Positions 47,501 to 61,379 of a stretch of 64,000 bases of DNA are shown piece after piece. The notes below the pieces were generated by a model that worked only from the letters and a program-made list of their open reading frames with translations, had not been told where the DNA came from and did not search any database. Location of the stretch: contig CM041084.1 in the NCBI GenBank assembly GCA_023079485.1, positions 100,792,467-100,856,466 of the forward strand, read 5' to 3'. The stretch is from Archilochus colubris. Its lineage: Eukaryota > Chordata > Aves > Apodiformes > Trochilidae. Each line of letters begins with the position of its first letter. Position 1 is the stretch's first letter. Position numbers and translations under genes: made by a program.

Positions 47501-48420
47501 ACACAGTCATAGATGCTTTTCACCACCAGTTCTCTGTTTCTCTGTATTTTTAACTGGATATCAGGCAAAAGCACTTTCAAAGTGGAAGTAGGCATCAGAA
47601 AAGCCTATGCTACCTGTGAATCCCTGCCTGCACAGAAAAGAGCCACATTTGAGCACAGTTTTTAAAAAGTGGACTTGTATAATGTACCTGTGAATGGTAA
47701 AACATTTTAGCTCATTTAGCTATGCAATCTGTAAGAACAGGTCACTTAAATTGTCACATCTGGCTTTCCTCCCATAGAATGATAGAAGTCATAGGTTTCT
47801 TCTTTCCTTAGAGCTAGGTTTATATAAAGCTCTACTAGTGCAAGTCAAATTATGGTCAGGACACTGAACTGTGATATGCATGAGTATCATAAACATTATA
47901 TGATAGCAGAAGGCTAAAGTTGAAAATAACGAATTTCTGACCCCAAATCAAATTAAAGTAAAAATGAGGAAATCTGTGATTAAACTAATTTAGAGCAACA
48001 ATTCCGCTCCCTCTGGGACATTATTCCAATGGTAAATGTTTATAAACAGAATAAATGGTAGGGAAAAGTTCTATTTTAAAATTTCCTAGAGGCACACCTT
48101 GCTAATAAAGCCTTGACTGAGTTCATGTTTTTAGATTCTAGAATCATATTTTTGTATAACTTAAATCAACACAAAGCATGCATAAACCCATCCTGCAGTC
48201 ATTCTAGCCATACCTCTGTATAGTTGTTTTGCTACAGTGTATAATTTTTTTGTTGTTGTTCCCCCCTTCCCATCCCAGTAAAGCTGGAAAATTCTGCTAG
48301 TGATAACTGACAACTTGCTCCCCCTCCTGTCACTCCTTGTTTAAGAAAACAAGAGGGAGGGAGCACTTAGCGCCTGGGAGGCTGAGAAAGTACTGATTTA
48401 GTAAATTTTGTGAGTCTTAC

Positions 48421-48450
48421 CTTGAAGCAGAATAAAGCCTTGGCGTTATC
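48421..48450 (-). other. Micro-exon-like segment, unconfirmed
   Basis: On the minus strand, a pyrimidine-rich acceptor (CTCTTCTCCTTTAAG) and a consensus donor (TTCAAG|GTAAGACTC) flank 30 nt that would read DNAKALFCFK. No homology is recognised, so it may be chance. Confidence 0.15.
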
Positions 48451-51400
48451 CTTAAAGGAGAAGAGCAGAGTCCTGGAACCAAACTTCTTCATTCATCCTC
48501 CTAGTGGCACTGAGACCCTATGATCACCAAGCTGGATATTCTGGGAGCTATCTGACAGCTTGTGTGTCATAGGGTATTTTGCCTCTAATCATACAAGGGC
48601 TGCAGGAACAAAGAGCAGTGGAGCTTTTGGCCCTTATGGGAAATGGACTGACTCTGCTCCATTGCTATTTAAAGAGTAGATGCCTTCAGGACAAATCCTC
48701 TTAGTGTGTTTTCCTGTTTGTGTCAGACTTAAACCTTTTATCCATTTCCTAAGAGGAGAAATAAAAAAGTAATCAGCACTAAGCTGCACTGTAGTTCAGG
48801 AGAGTCCCTGTGGGGTGGCTCAGAAAAAGGGAGAGCCAATTTATGGGTTTTCTGCTAAAGGGAGATGAGGCATTACCATTAGCATAATGAAAAAAAAAAA
48901 AAATTGTAAATGACCAGATGCAAAATGAGGAGCTCCCTCTGCATGGAGATGGGTGCTCCACCCAGAGCAGTGCACAATGCCAGCAATGAAGGAGAAGTGA
49001 GCCAGAGTACAGCTGTTAAGAAATCAAATATTTATGGAGAAGTCTTTCTCGCTTTTCCTACACTGGGATGATCAGTGGGAGGCTGAGATGAATGCTGACA
49101 AAAGCATGCACCAGGTTTTGTATGAACAGTGGCCCAGAATTGGGTTCGGGCCATGGCACAGATAAAGTCGTGTAATTCAGGGATGATTTTGAGTGCAGCT
49201 GGGGGATGATGAAACAAAAAGTGCAAAAAGTTTCTTGCCACAGTCTGTTAACGCAGTTAAAGGAACCCTAAGAAATAACTCTCAAACACTGAAAGCATAG
49301 AGATGGTCAATCTTTACTCCCTCTGGCAGACCTTTGTTTATCCACTGAAATGCTTAAACTGCTCTGTCGAATTTACAACATTCCTGTCATCATTCCTCCA
49401 GCCAGAAATACAGGAGGAAAAGCTGACTTTCTGGTTATAAGCTTTCTGATATCCTTCACTTCCTCCAAAAACATGGTGACAGCCCTTCGGCAAAATAAAG
49501 GAAAAAGAAAGCCTTGTTATTTAATCAGGACAGAGAAAGGAAAAAAAAAAAAGCTGTGAGGAAAAAAAACAAAAAAAATGAGAAAAAAGAGAAAGGAAAG
49601 GACTTCCTGAATCAGTCACATATTTCCTAAGGGGGTAGAAAAGAACAAAACCAGAACTAGTTTGGCTTTACATTTCATCTTGAAGTTAAATTTGCTTTAT
49701 GTTTTAAATGGGAATTCATGTCACCTATTTCTTCTAGTGAAATTCTAGAATTACGTATATCCTTGAAAATTTTGGAAAATTCTAGTGATTTATGACTATC
49801 TATAGATCTGTTCAGGGACTGACTGATCATTTGGTAGAGGATAAACTGCAGGAAAAGGGTGTCTTAGGGATCTGGTAGTGGACTGTAGAGCGGTTTATGC
49901 TACAAATCCAGCTGGTGTTGGCAGTTGCTTGGCAGCTACTGTTTCTTTGCATGAAATGGTCCAGTGATGCTAGTTCATATTATCTGTGCAACACACCTCT
50001 CTAGTGTTAACTTCTTGCAGAAACTCATAGGTCATCTCCAGGCTGAATAGTCACCAGACTGCCTTCCCCACTGCTTTCATGGATGCCTCCTCTCTCTTTT
50101 TAGTTAAGTGCTACATTGCTGATGCTATTATGCTCCCTGAATTGTTGCTGTATGAAGAAATTACAGTCATTTTATACCTAATTCTAGGCTTTGTCTGAAC
50201 AGCCAGATAAATATAGTTTTAAGATTGCCTTTCCCCAAAGTTTCTCTCTGATGGAATTTAAACAAGCCTTGGTAACAGTGACTTAGATTTTCCTAGCAAT
50301 TAAGGTGAGATGTGGCTGCATTTGGTAAATATGAAAGTGGGTTCCCATTTGCAACCCAGGCCCCTTGCTCTGGCTGTGCAGTACAGAAAAAAGCAGTTGT
50401 GGAGCAAGGGGAGGAAGCAGAGATAGGATCACTTGCAGCAATTCACGATGAACCTGTCTTCCCTCAGGCTGCTGCTGGCAATTAAAACATTCTCTGTATT
50501 TCAAAAAGCACCAGATCCTCTTGTCTAACATTAAATGTTGAACCAGGACATGTGAGTTAGGATGCTGCTTGTCACAGGCTCCTGATTACAGCCAGTGGAA
50601 AGAAAATCACCCCCAAAGAACAGTTCAGCTCACCTGTGAATGAGATGTCTCTCGTGGTCCATAAAGGGAGAGGAAAGTGAGGGACTTGCCAAAGAGCTAT
50701 TAAATGGAGCTGGAAGTGGATAAGTGCTCACTGGGCATTAGATACACTTAAAATTAAGGGAAATGTAACACTCTCCCTCAGTGTCCTTGCACTTAACATC
50801 TTTCACCTCCAAAATACAGTATGTTCTTTACAATTTAAGCAAATCTTTAGGTTAAAAATCCCGCCATAAATCTATGCTTAAATATACTTTTCCCCTGATA
50901 CTCCAGAGCAGCAGAATGATGAACCTTAATCACAGCTGTCCTGTGAAAAACCACCAGTATTGAACTTGTATAGGAAGGTGACACACCAAAGCCAGTGGGG
51001 ATTTGCATGACAAACACATCCACCTTCACTGGTGCCTTTATTCACATTTGAGTATTCTCTTTCATGGTTTGTACAAAAGTAACTCTGAACTAATTCCATA
51101 TATGGGACACAACAGTAAAGTATTTCAGCTGATAAATACTGACACATGTAGTTTCATGCTATTCTTTTTCTGAAATTAAATGCTAAGACATAAAATAGAC
51201 ATGCTGTTGATTCCATTTTATGACTCTGGAAATACACAGATTATCCTTACAATGAGACAAATGTTTAAGCTTTTTGCTGCATTTGGATGTAAGAACCAGT
51301 CATAAACAATTAGCTATGTTAAAATGATTTTTCAGGGCCTTGGCCAAACAAGTAATTAAACAAAATATTCATTTAAAGTTCACCTGAAACAAACTCACTT

Positions 51401-53059
51401 GCTTTTCCTGTAGAAACTCAGAACATAAACAGTTTGATCTTAGACATTTGTATGACTTTTCTGTTGAAAGTTAAATCCACATAAATTAGAAACAAAACAG
51501 TTCATTTAGCAGAAGCTGCTACGAGATGTTTCAACTTTTTCTGATTTTAGCTTATTTTTTCTTGGCTCAAAAAAAAAATGCTCGTAGATTATTCTGATCA
51601 ATCCACAATATTTTTTTTTTCCTGGAAAAGAAATTTTCCTTTTTTCCGGTCCTATTTCTAAATACAGTCTCCTGTTTTAACAGGTCACTACTGCTGGAGA
51701 ATAGCTTTAAATGCTTGTCTAACTGATGTCATTTGCCAACCATGAAAATAAAACTACAAGGAAGGAACTGGAAGAATTATTGTTGGATTAATTATTCCTC
51801 AGAAATTAAACTGGCATGGTCATAATCATGTGGTGGTTTCTTCTGAAACATGACTGCTATTTCCAGGGTCTCTATATATTGATCTATTCCAGCTGTTAGT
51901 GAGCAAAAATCAGAGGCTCTTCTCTTGGCTGGATTTTACATTAACACTGGGATACTTTAAACCACACATGGTCCAAATTTGGCTTGTTTTTCATGGTAGA
52001 AAATGGCAATGTACTGAAACTTAATAAGTGATGTATTTGAAAGCAGCTATGTAGATAGGAAGAAGATAGTTATTCATGGCTAAGCAGTCCAAACTTGACA
52101 TCAGTTTCTCAAATGCCACAAAAGATTAAACCTTCTCTTAGGATATCTCTGACGATCTGCTCCTTCCTGGGCTTTGGCAAGGGATCTCCGAAATTTCCTA
52201 ATTATGTTTGTGATTGATTAAGCTTTAATTGCGGTCTTAGCTCTGCCTAAGAGACCATTAGTTTACAGAATAGGTTTTTTTTTCTTCAAAAGAAACTACT
52301 TAACCTCAAGACCATTGAGACATAAAACCAGTCAGGTGAGAAAAGAGGGTTTACAGAGCGTGACAAAGGCAGCACTGCAAAATATGCAGTGCCGACATCT
52401 GAAAACTCTGGAATGGGGAAGGCTGTAGGAAGGGGCTTTGTTTTGCTATGTCCCTGAGCCTCACAGGAGGCTGAGCTGGGGTTCACAAATACGCTGAGGT
52501 GGCATTCTTTATCTGCAGTAACACTCGGTGTTGGCTGTGAAGGTCACCTTGAAAAATGAACTTGCCCAGTGGGAAAAAAAAACTCCTCCAGGAGGAGGGG
52601 AAGGGACTCAGCTTGTTTTCCAGTGCCCACTGTGATAGCTGCTGATCAGGACTGTATGTACACTGGAAACAGTATGTGGAGCCATGTGATGGGGGAGATA
52701 TTTTTTGTACTGAATTTGCAAACACAGGTTTCGTTGTTTTTTTTCAGGTGGCACTTTAAACTTTGGAGAAACTCTTTATTTATCACCTTAATTTTCAGTC
52801 AGCTGGTGACTTTTGACTCATATTAGGTCTCCACAACAACAGCCTATCTTGCATTAAACTAGATCATAGATAAGCTATTAGTTATCCTAGTCCCAAGGAT
52901 TTACAGCACCGTTCCCAAAGGAAGCCATTTACTTTCCCCTAGAGCCACCATTGCTTTCAAAGCTAAACAGGCCAACAAGGCCAAGACTAAAAAGATGACA
53001 GTCTGGTGGTCAGGGGAGAAAATGAGTAAGAAACCCTATTAGTCACATGGCAATAACAT

Positions 53060-53122
53060 TATATAAATTAGAAAATAATAGAAATATAGAATATATTTCT
53101 ATATATAATATAGAAAATAATT
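53060..53122. repeat. AT-rich imperfect inverted repeat
   Basis: An almost pure A/T stretch in which AGAAATATAGAATATATTTCT is a near-perfect palindrome. It is followed by a partial copy, ATATAATATAGAAAATAAT. Confidence 0.7.
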
Positions 53123-55872
53123 ACTTGCTAGTATCCCCAAATTTCAGTGCATTTTCACCTGGAAAGAAGGACCTGAGCTGATATTTTGTAACACTATCAT
53201 TTCTGATACCCACCAGGACCAGTTCCTGGCTTTTGCTCCTCTTCAGCAATATGACCACGTTCACACCTTCAACAAGGTGTGGCCCTGAAGAGGCTTTTCT
53301 AAAGGCAGTTTGAATCACACCTCAGGAGCAGGGAAATTTTGACACTTGGAAGTTTTGTTTATTTTGGTTTATTTCCTGACCTTTCCCTGTTTTTCTCATC
53401 CCAAACCATCTTTCCAAACAGGTTTTTCTGCAATTTTTTTCTCCTTTATGCTGCTCCATATCTTTGACACACAGGGAAATGTTAGGGATAGGATCTCTGC
53501 AGTCTAAAACAATTGCCTGTCTCTCTTGTCCAAAAAAAGAATATTCAGAACATATGGTGTGGGATAAGGGTTCAATGATTATTATAAAGAGTATGGAAAA
53601 CCCAGAATGCATGACATCAAGTGCTGAAGGATTACTGAAGTTTAAGCAAAAACAGAGGAGCTTTGTCTAAATCCAAACAAAACCAAGCAATGGGTAAAAG
53701 CCCTGGCTTACTGATTGCCAAATTTAAGACATTTACTCCCCCTCCTGCCTTAGATGTTAAACCAAGCACTGCTAAACTGACTACAGCTAAGCCACTGTAA
53801 TGTATCACAGATATTTTTATATTAACAGATGTTCTTCACTAGTATGACTTTAAAATTAACTGTAACTGCCAAATTCATATTTGGCCAGTAACCTTTATTT
53901 TAAGAACTGTGGTGAGTTTCTACTGAGTTTTTAATGGTCTATCAACTAATTCACTTCTACATAAAGATGAGGATTTTATTTAAAGAAAAAAAAGAACTGT
54001 TTTCATCCATTAGGTAATGCCAATTTAATCAGCAATATTACTTCAGGAGTTGTCCCAGTAAAAAGACTTAAAAAAATCCCTAACTAAAAAGGCATTACAT
54101 CTGAAAATTGTGTTGGACACAAATAGACAAAGGAAAAAAAGAAGTTTTTACTTTCTATGTATAATTATGGCTCTGAATATGCTCATTCTCTTATCAGTCT
54201 TCAATCCCTAAAGCTTGTTTCTTTAAACAGAAACATATGTAAGTCAAAGACATATTCAATAACCAAGTGTAATATAAATATTAGATTAGTCTAAAATTTT
54301 GTTAATTATTTGACATGAAAGCAGAACTTGGCTTGGCAGTCAGGGAGAATTTGAGATGCCTCTCTTGTGCAAAGCAGCAAAAGAGAGGGTAGAAGAAAAT
54401 TTTATTAGCAAGTTTAAAAGAAGGAACTCAAGTTAATCACTCCACTGTGAACTATCACAGGCATTTCAGCATAAAATATAAACATGAGAAATTAAAAAAA
54501 ACATTAGTGCAAGATAAAAAAGAACAAAAAGACCCAGCAGCCCTTCTCAGAAGTACATGTAATACTATTGTTTACCATTGCCACAATTCAATGGTATTGA
54601 GAGAGTGGGTGAGGCCACAGATGTCCCTGGACTGACTTCAGTCCATAGACTTGAGAGACCATGATGTTCAGTGCTAGGCATCCAGCGTGGGCAAAATCCT
54701 GTCCATGCCATCTGAGGAACCAGGACCAACACGAGCACTACTGGGAGTGATGTTTTGTCCCTGGTTGTGCAGGTCTAAATCGCTACAGCGGGTGCAAGGT
54801 AGTGCCTCCAAAGGCACTGATGTCTGCTTGGACATAGCTCTTTTTCAAACATAAATGCCTTCAGGAGTCTGAATGAGGTTCCTGCTTGGTCCCAAGAGCA
54901 AGGCTTTTATCAAGAGTTAGAAATCTCTGGCTTCAACAGCACTGTCCAAACAACGTATACCCAGACCTGTGGTTTTTATGAGCAGCACTATACAGACAAG
55001 CACTTCTTCAGGGCCAGCTGTCACCTGCCATCTCCAGATTTTCTTTCTCAATCCCTCCAACACTTGCACAAACCCAGCTGGGAGACTCAAGGACACCAGC
55101 CATGTGACAATATCACAGGTTTCATGCAGTCCTGAGAGATGTTTACCGGACAGTTATGACCCTCCCTGTTCATCTCCCTGTTTTCCAGGTAACAACTGGT
55201 ACTGACCCCCATGCCAGTGGTTTCACCAGAAGGGCTTTTTTGGCATTGGTAAGACAGAAAAAAATGCTGATTATGACTAATAGAAAGTGCAGGATCAAAG
55301 AGAGGGAAAAATCAAGATTTTTGATAAGAAACAGTGCTTCAAAAAAAGCTTTCCTGACAGCACTGTCAAAACAGCTGTCACAGTCTCCTTTGCTAGCTGT
55401 CACAACTTCAGGCAGCCTTCTTGGATGCTCTCATGGATGGATGTTTTGCATGGCCCTGTTTTTTGCCTTTTTGTTTGCAGATCCACATGGTCTGAGAGGG
55501 CAACTTACATCTTACAGACTATGCATTATTGACTTATTGTGGTGGGTTATGGAAGATTTGAAAAAGCACATTTTTTGAAGTGGAGGGAATGAAATCTGAC
55601 GATATCACTCACAGAGGAGACATACAATGTGCACTATTTGATGAAGACACCCCTCTTTTCTGACCCACCAGTATAGCTGTGGGGGTGCAAGAGACCTCTC
55701 AGTTCATCCCATGAGTCCATGCCTTGGTAGGAATGAAGTGCTGTTTCTAGTCTTCTGGCCCAGTTCCAGCATATATTGAAGCCTGCCTACAGTACTCATG
55801 AAATTTCAGTCTACTGCTTATGCCACTTCTGCTCTCCACAAAACACGTTTGTTTCTGTGTGCTGTGAAAAGG

Positions 55873-55963
55873 CTGTTGTTGTTATTATTACTATTACTAT
55901 TACTATTACTATTACCATTACCATTACCATTACCATTACCATTACCATTACTATTATTATTAT
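55873..55963. repeat. Compound microsatellite (TTG/ATT)-(ATTACT)-(ATTACC)
   Basis: A short TTG and ATT run leads into about four hexamer units of ATTACT. These are followed by about seven units of ATTACC and then return to ATTACT and ATT. The hexamer encodes runs of Ile-Thr, Leu-Pro or Met-Val in the different frames, which explains the apparent open frames across it. Confidence 0.95.
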
Positions 55964-58007
55964 GCATTGGAGATGTGAGTCAGAAGCAGAAGTCTCCTGG
56001 GTGCTCTGCTTCATACCAGCTATGCTGAAAAATGCCATTTATCATCAAAAGCCTCCAGCCCATCTCTGCCCATGCAGAGCACTCTACTCCCTTGGCTGGT
56101 TCCTGATTGCAGGTCAGAAAGAAAGTGCCATTTCATACACCTAAGACAGCTGCATTTCTGGGATGGAATTACTTCTTTCTCGCTACATAAACTCAAAAAG
56201 GTAAAGGTATAAGAAAAACAGAACTATAACAACAGAAAGTCAGAGTCTTTCCCATATTCAATTACATGGCAATTTTAAAACTGCCATCTTGGGTCCTACA
56301 AGGCACTGTGCTCTGGTCCAGTGAAGAATCATTTCTAGCCTCAGAGGGTACAGATTTATGTGCAGACATACAAAGCCTTAATCTAATCACTGATCCAGGA
56401 CTAGACTTTGTCTTTTTCAGCCCCTAAGCCAATTTTACAACTGGGAAAAGGTGTAAATATTTATTTTCTTTTTCTTTCTGACTGGCAGTTTAGAGAATAG
56501 AGCAGCTATTTGAAGATGAATGGAGGTTTGCAATGCCAGTAAAGTTTTGTTGTGGGGGAAACGGAGAGTGAACGGGGCAGGTGAGGGGTGGTATTTCTGG
56601 GACATGTGGTTTTCTACATGTCTGGAATGCTGGTTGTCTGCATTTTGGTACCACAGCTGATGCAATGCAGGTGACTAACATAAAATCCATAAACGCATAT
56701 ATGTATTGATGCACAAAAGTTTACAGAGCATTGGAGAGACCATACCATGCTAAATGTGCACACCTCAAGGATTTGTAAAGCACTGAGTAATGATCGGCTA
56801 ATAGGGGAGTTCTGTAGCTTGACCCTGAAACTTTAACCTTGAGCAGACTTGCCATGATAGCAAAAAGTGTCTCTGCTTGCTTTGTAATCCCTTTTTCATT
56901 ATACTCTTCAGACTCGTTAAGGAGCTGGCTATAAAATTTCAAAATTTGCTTAGGATTTGTAATTTACAGCTGCTCTTCTGAGAGATTCACTGTTATTGGA
57001 ATTAGATGGAAGTTGAGTGCACAGAAGGTGCACCTTGCGGTGACAGCTGTGTTTAGAGTTACTGACTTGAAGTATTTTATGTCAGGCACACAAGCCCTGG
57101 TTTTCTAGGGATTTCTTTGGTTTAATTTAAAAGCCCATTTCCCCTTTGGAAGATATGCTGATAATGCCCAAGAATTTATTGCACACTGTCCCTTCTCCTC
57201 TCAAGTTTTTTTTCTTTTTTCACAGGTTTAGAATAACTCCAGGTAGGGCCTCAGTTCAGACTAAAATATTTTCCTCTAGAGTTTCCTGAGAAGCCAAAGG
57301 TCTACAATGGAATTTCCACAGTGAGCAACCAGTGGCATAAACCTGCTTGGCACTGATTATTCTGAATAAAAAAACCCAAAAAACAACATGGGGGATGTAG
57401 TGGATTGAGGAAGGAAAATCTTGGTCAGAAGTGCCATGGCTCAGAGCTGGAGTTTTTTTCAAATACCAGAAAAATTAAGCAAGGTCTGAGTCCTGTGAGG
57501 TGCTCAGGACATTGGCTACAATCCTATAATGCCCTTAATATTAAGCATGCTCTGAAGATTGGAGTGGGGGACAGCCCGAGCACTAAGGACCCAACAGGAT
57601 CAAGCTCTAAATGGGGACAGACGTGAACCAGATGGTATTATCTCAGTCTTGCCATATTTATAAGTTCTTTGGTTTGCAGTAATATCACTCTCTTATTTTT
57701 CACTTGCTTGCTCTGCCTTTTCTATAAAACAAACCATATATACACTGGGAGTGGAAGGCAATGTACTGCAATTGCCCCTTATCTTTTCACAGGCATGGAG
57801 ATAAAGCAAGACCTGGGAAAACTGCTGCTTGTTTCAAACACAGATCTGCCTTAATCAGCAATACCTGCACAGTGACCATCCTGAGTTCAGAGCTGATAAA
57901 AGAAGGAAAATGCTGACTCTCTGTTCCAATGAGCTCCCCAAAAATGTTTTGAGTGAACTGTTGCATTTGAGGCACCTGCATCAGAACTTATTCCAATGCC
58001 TTGGGGA

Positions 58008-58050
58008 TTTTTTTTGGGGGGGGGGGGAGGGAGATGGAGGGAGGCAGGAA
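58008..58050. repeat. T8-G12 homopolymer junction and GGAGG-rich patch
   Basis: Eight T are followed directly by twelve G and then purine-rich GGAGG/GGCAGG units. The purine strand could form a G-quadruplex (inference from the G runs). Confidence 0.8.
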
Positions 58051-58694
58051 GGATGTCTGAGCAGGGACAACAGGAGGCAGCTCTCTGCCTGTTTATAAAT
58101 TGGGCTCAAAGTGAACTAAAGTGAGAGTCCTGCCATGCAGTACTCAGCCCTCATATATCCACTAAGGTCATCTGCCAGAACCCAACAGGAAGCAAATAAA
58201 ACCTGAGCTGCCACTTTGTTTTGTTGTTTTTTTTTTTTAAACAAGATCCAGTCATTCCACTTCTTCCTTTCCAGCACAGTTACAGCTATCTCCAGAACTT
58301 CCTCAGACCTGTGATTTGTTCAGGTGCCAGCTTTTTTTCATGGATGTTTTTGAAACTGAGCACTGCCCCCTGGAAGCCATCCCAGCTGGAGCAGGAGCTG
58401 CCGTGGTGGGATCTGTGCCTCTGCCTCTGCGCTTCTGGCACTGCTGAAGCCATCACTTGTGCTGGGGCTGTGCACACGTGTGGGTTGTGCAGCGAGACTT
58501 CAGAGGAAATTTCTGTGATTATTTTAGCGTTTGGGCAACTGGTAAAGGAGCTGACAGAGGCGCCAGGCCTTTGGTTTCATGACTGCATAAATCTTCTTCT
58601 GGCCTTGCAGCAAAATTTTAGATGAACTTAGCACATGTTCGCAAAAAGCTTTCTTTCTCAAAGTTATCTGTGCTGTGGGTACCTACCCTATGGT

Positions 58695-58731
58695 AATCAT
58701 AGAAATCATAATCATAGAATCATAGAAATGC
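58695..58731 (-). mobile_element. CR1 3'-tail scrap
   Basis: Repeated AATCATAGAA units are typical of the reverse complement of the CR1 8-bp terminal repeat (ATTCTATG). No body of the element is seen beyond it. A direct duplication of GGTCAATACAAAT follows at about 58734-58760. Confidence 0.6.
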
Positions 58732-61328
58732 CAGTGGTCAATACAAATGGTCAATACAAATAAAATTTTGCTGGATAATCATAATAATTTAGGGAGGGTG
58801 CCTGATGCTGTTTTGCTTTTTAATAAGTTTTCAGTCCGCTACCATGGTACAGAACTTTTGAGATACATGATTAAATTTTTTTTTCCCCTTATATTGGAAG
58901 TTGGTGGTGGGGACAGGAGGAAGCATTAATGCCTCTTTTTTCATATCTATGTATCACCCAAGAAAATTTCTTTCTTAGGTCAAGTTAGAGAATCCAGTGG
59001 AAAAGACTTTCAAATGTAGATCATTTTAAGAACAAAAGCAAACAACTGTATTGCTACTGCTGGTAAAATAGCTGGTTGGCAACTGAGCAGCATTAACTAT
59101 CATGTGAAAACTTAGTCCGTGACAAATGTGGCATAATTCAGAGTTATTCTGCGATGAAAGAGGTAAAATCCTTGTGAAGTTACTGTTTATTTGCCTCATG
59201 CTAGGAGCAGGTCCCTGGAGAGTTACAAAAGTTCTCATTGTAAGTGGTGGCTTGTTAAGTCATTGCAACTTGCTTGTGGTTCTGAGGAGTCCTAATAGGA
59301 GGGAATGAAACTGTTTTGGAGAGAAATGACTACCAGACAGTGCCTTTGGGCTTGGTGAGAATTTGACAATAACAATTGATCAAAAAAGAAACAAACTGAA
59401 ACTAAGCCATATGATGTTTGCAAACTGCCTATTCTTCCAGAAAATGCTCACATTGATGTAGTTGTCACAGCTCCAAGAGGTACATGAGTCAGTGGGCTGC
59501 TATTTTGTTTAGTTTTTCCTACCCTTTCTGTCCATATGTTGGACATAGGCACAGCTCCATTTCTGAAAACTGACAGGGAAACTCTTCTGGGCTCACCATA
59601 ACATTTTGAGACAATGATCTGAGGTGTGACATGCATCAGGAGGACCCCAGAACACCCTCTGGCACATCACAGAATCAAGCTTAGGAATCACCTGAATCTG
59701 TCATTCATAAGACAGCACAATTCCCCCAGGTGACCATCTGTAACAAAAGTAAAATTAAACACTTTTAAATAGGACGTTCCTATATGAACTAGAATATGAA
59801 TAATAATGTATGAACCAGGCCTGGCAAATACTGCAGGAAACACAGGGCAAGTGCTACGATGAGTAAGTTTGTGATAAAGGTTGTGTCCAATGAAATTTAA
59901 ACAAATACTGCAACTCAAAGGAGCCACAGAGCTGCTCTCAATGTTTACTTTGTCTTTAGGGTTAAAACCAGCCCATCAATCAAAAGATATTTGAAATGCT
60001 TAGAAATAGAGCAAATGAGAAAACTTTCTATGGTACAAACAGTAGAAGTGTATAGGTCAAGAATTTCCTTTCAAGATAATATCTGATTGGTTTCTCCATG
60101 CAAAATAAACTAATTCCATTTCTTTAGGGAAAGCATTCGATCATTGCATGAGGTCACAGCTAAACAAGAAGCTACTCTCTTATCATACTTTCAAGGGAAA
60201 CAGGACTTTCCTATTTACATATGGTATAGGATAATAGTCAGTATTACAGTGTAATTACAAAATATTTGACCTCAGGCATCTCAGGGGTTACATCAAAGAA
60301 ATGTACAGACTTGACCTTTCAAAAAATTTATCACGTCATATCTGGTATGAATGTGTCTTTTCTTATGTTTTCCTTGTTGAAATGCCTGTTGACATTAGTG
60401 TGTTTCAGTTACTTGTTTAGACTTCTGAGTAACTATTTTGATTTCACAAATCAGTATTTAATATTCTATTCACAAACTTTCTTCTTCACATAATTCAATT
60501 TCAGAGTTTTTTAACAGTTTTGATTTCAATAAGTGCATGATTAAGTCAGTAATTTAAATAAAGTACCACATAAAACCCAAATGCCAAAGTGAAGATTCAT
60601 TTAAAATAGGCTTCAACAGAAGAATTTTCTATGATTTTTCATCTACTTTCATAATGGTTTTGATCTATCCTGCTTAGTAGTGCTTCACTGCTTAGTAGTG
60701 GAAGAGCCTCTCAGCAAGATCTCTTCCAATGCTGTCAAATGTGTCTGATTTACAAAGACTGACTAGCTAAGTTTTGTTTAATGACAAGACAAATGCAAAA
60801 AACCCCACAACCCTCATCTGCATAGCAAAAGCATTCACATGAAAGAATGGTTGTCATAAAAGCAGATTTTAGATGTTTCATTTTTTACTTACGTACTTAC
60901 TATTTCCATAACTAATTTCCACTTTATCCATAAATTTTGAGTTTTCTCTTGAGTTCTTTTAGAATCTTTCACTGATTGGAATACTCTTTGGTAAGTTTCC
61001 TGATTGATCAGTATGTTGTTTTGTTTTACACTCACATAAGCTTCACATGCTGAAAACAGCTAGGAGAACATGAATCTCCACCAACCTCCTTGACTTAGAC
61101 ACCTTAACATTATATTCATTTAAATTGCTATCTGTGATCAAAATCAATCCAACCATTCAACCCTAAAGACACAACATCACCTGCCAAGACCTAAATACCT
61201 CTCCATTCTCAAATTCTATAGGATTTAATGCAAAACCATGGAAGAGCAACTCATTATCAGTCAAAATTAGTATCAAAAGCATAGACAATATTGCAGGTAG
61301 AGGAAAAAACCCATAACTTGATACTTAC

Positions 61329-61379
61329 AGAATTTCTTAAAATCTAGCCACTCCTTTCCAGCTCCCAGCCAGAGGACAG
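61329..61379 (-). other. Candidate exon 2 of an unidentified or upstream transcript
   Basis: On the minus strand, a long pyrimidine/TG-rich acceptor (CTCTGCCTTGCACTCAG) and a strong donor (AATTCT|GTAAGTATC) enclose 51 nt. Only one frame is open (two bases, then VLWLGAGKEWLDFKKF, then one base). That frame accepts exactly the one-base overhang left by the candidate at 63764-63831. I do not recognise the peptide. It could be an alternative 5' exon of ARHGAP28, a lncRNA exon or chance. Confidence 0.3.

Larger units (their letters stand above)
44591..55872. other. Upstream non-coding region, part 2
   Basis: Eleven kilobases without a confirmed exon, repeat family or RNA gene. It includes an AT-rich imperfect palindrome (53060-53122), a poly-A-rich patch (49549-49590) and one exon-like 30 nt segment at 48421-48450. 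Open frames here are short and overlap on both strands. Confidence 0.5.
55964..61328. other. Upstream non-coding region, part 3
   Basis: No confirmed exon. It holds a G-rich/T-rich junction at 58008-58050 and a CR1 tail scrap at 58695-58731, followed by a 14-base tandem duplication of GGTCAATACAAAT. Open frames of up to 134 codons (58221-58625, plus strand) show no recognisable domain. Confidence 0.5.

Noticed and set aside
55776..56144. Open frames with long Ile-Thr, Leu-Pro or Met-Val runs
   Set aside because: They are translations of a hexanucleotide microsatellite.
58221..58625. 134-codon plus-strand open frame rich in Cys and Leu
   Set aside because: It begins in a poly-T run. No known motif, no signal of constraint and no neighbouring exons were seen.
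59542..59583. Segment after a strong acceptor (CCTGTCAGTTTTCAG) on the minus strand as a continuation of the 61379-61329 candidate
   Set aside because: Joining it creates an immediate TAA stop, and the donor GTAGGAAAA is poor.
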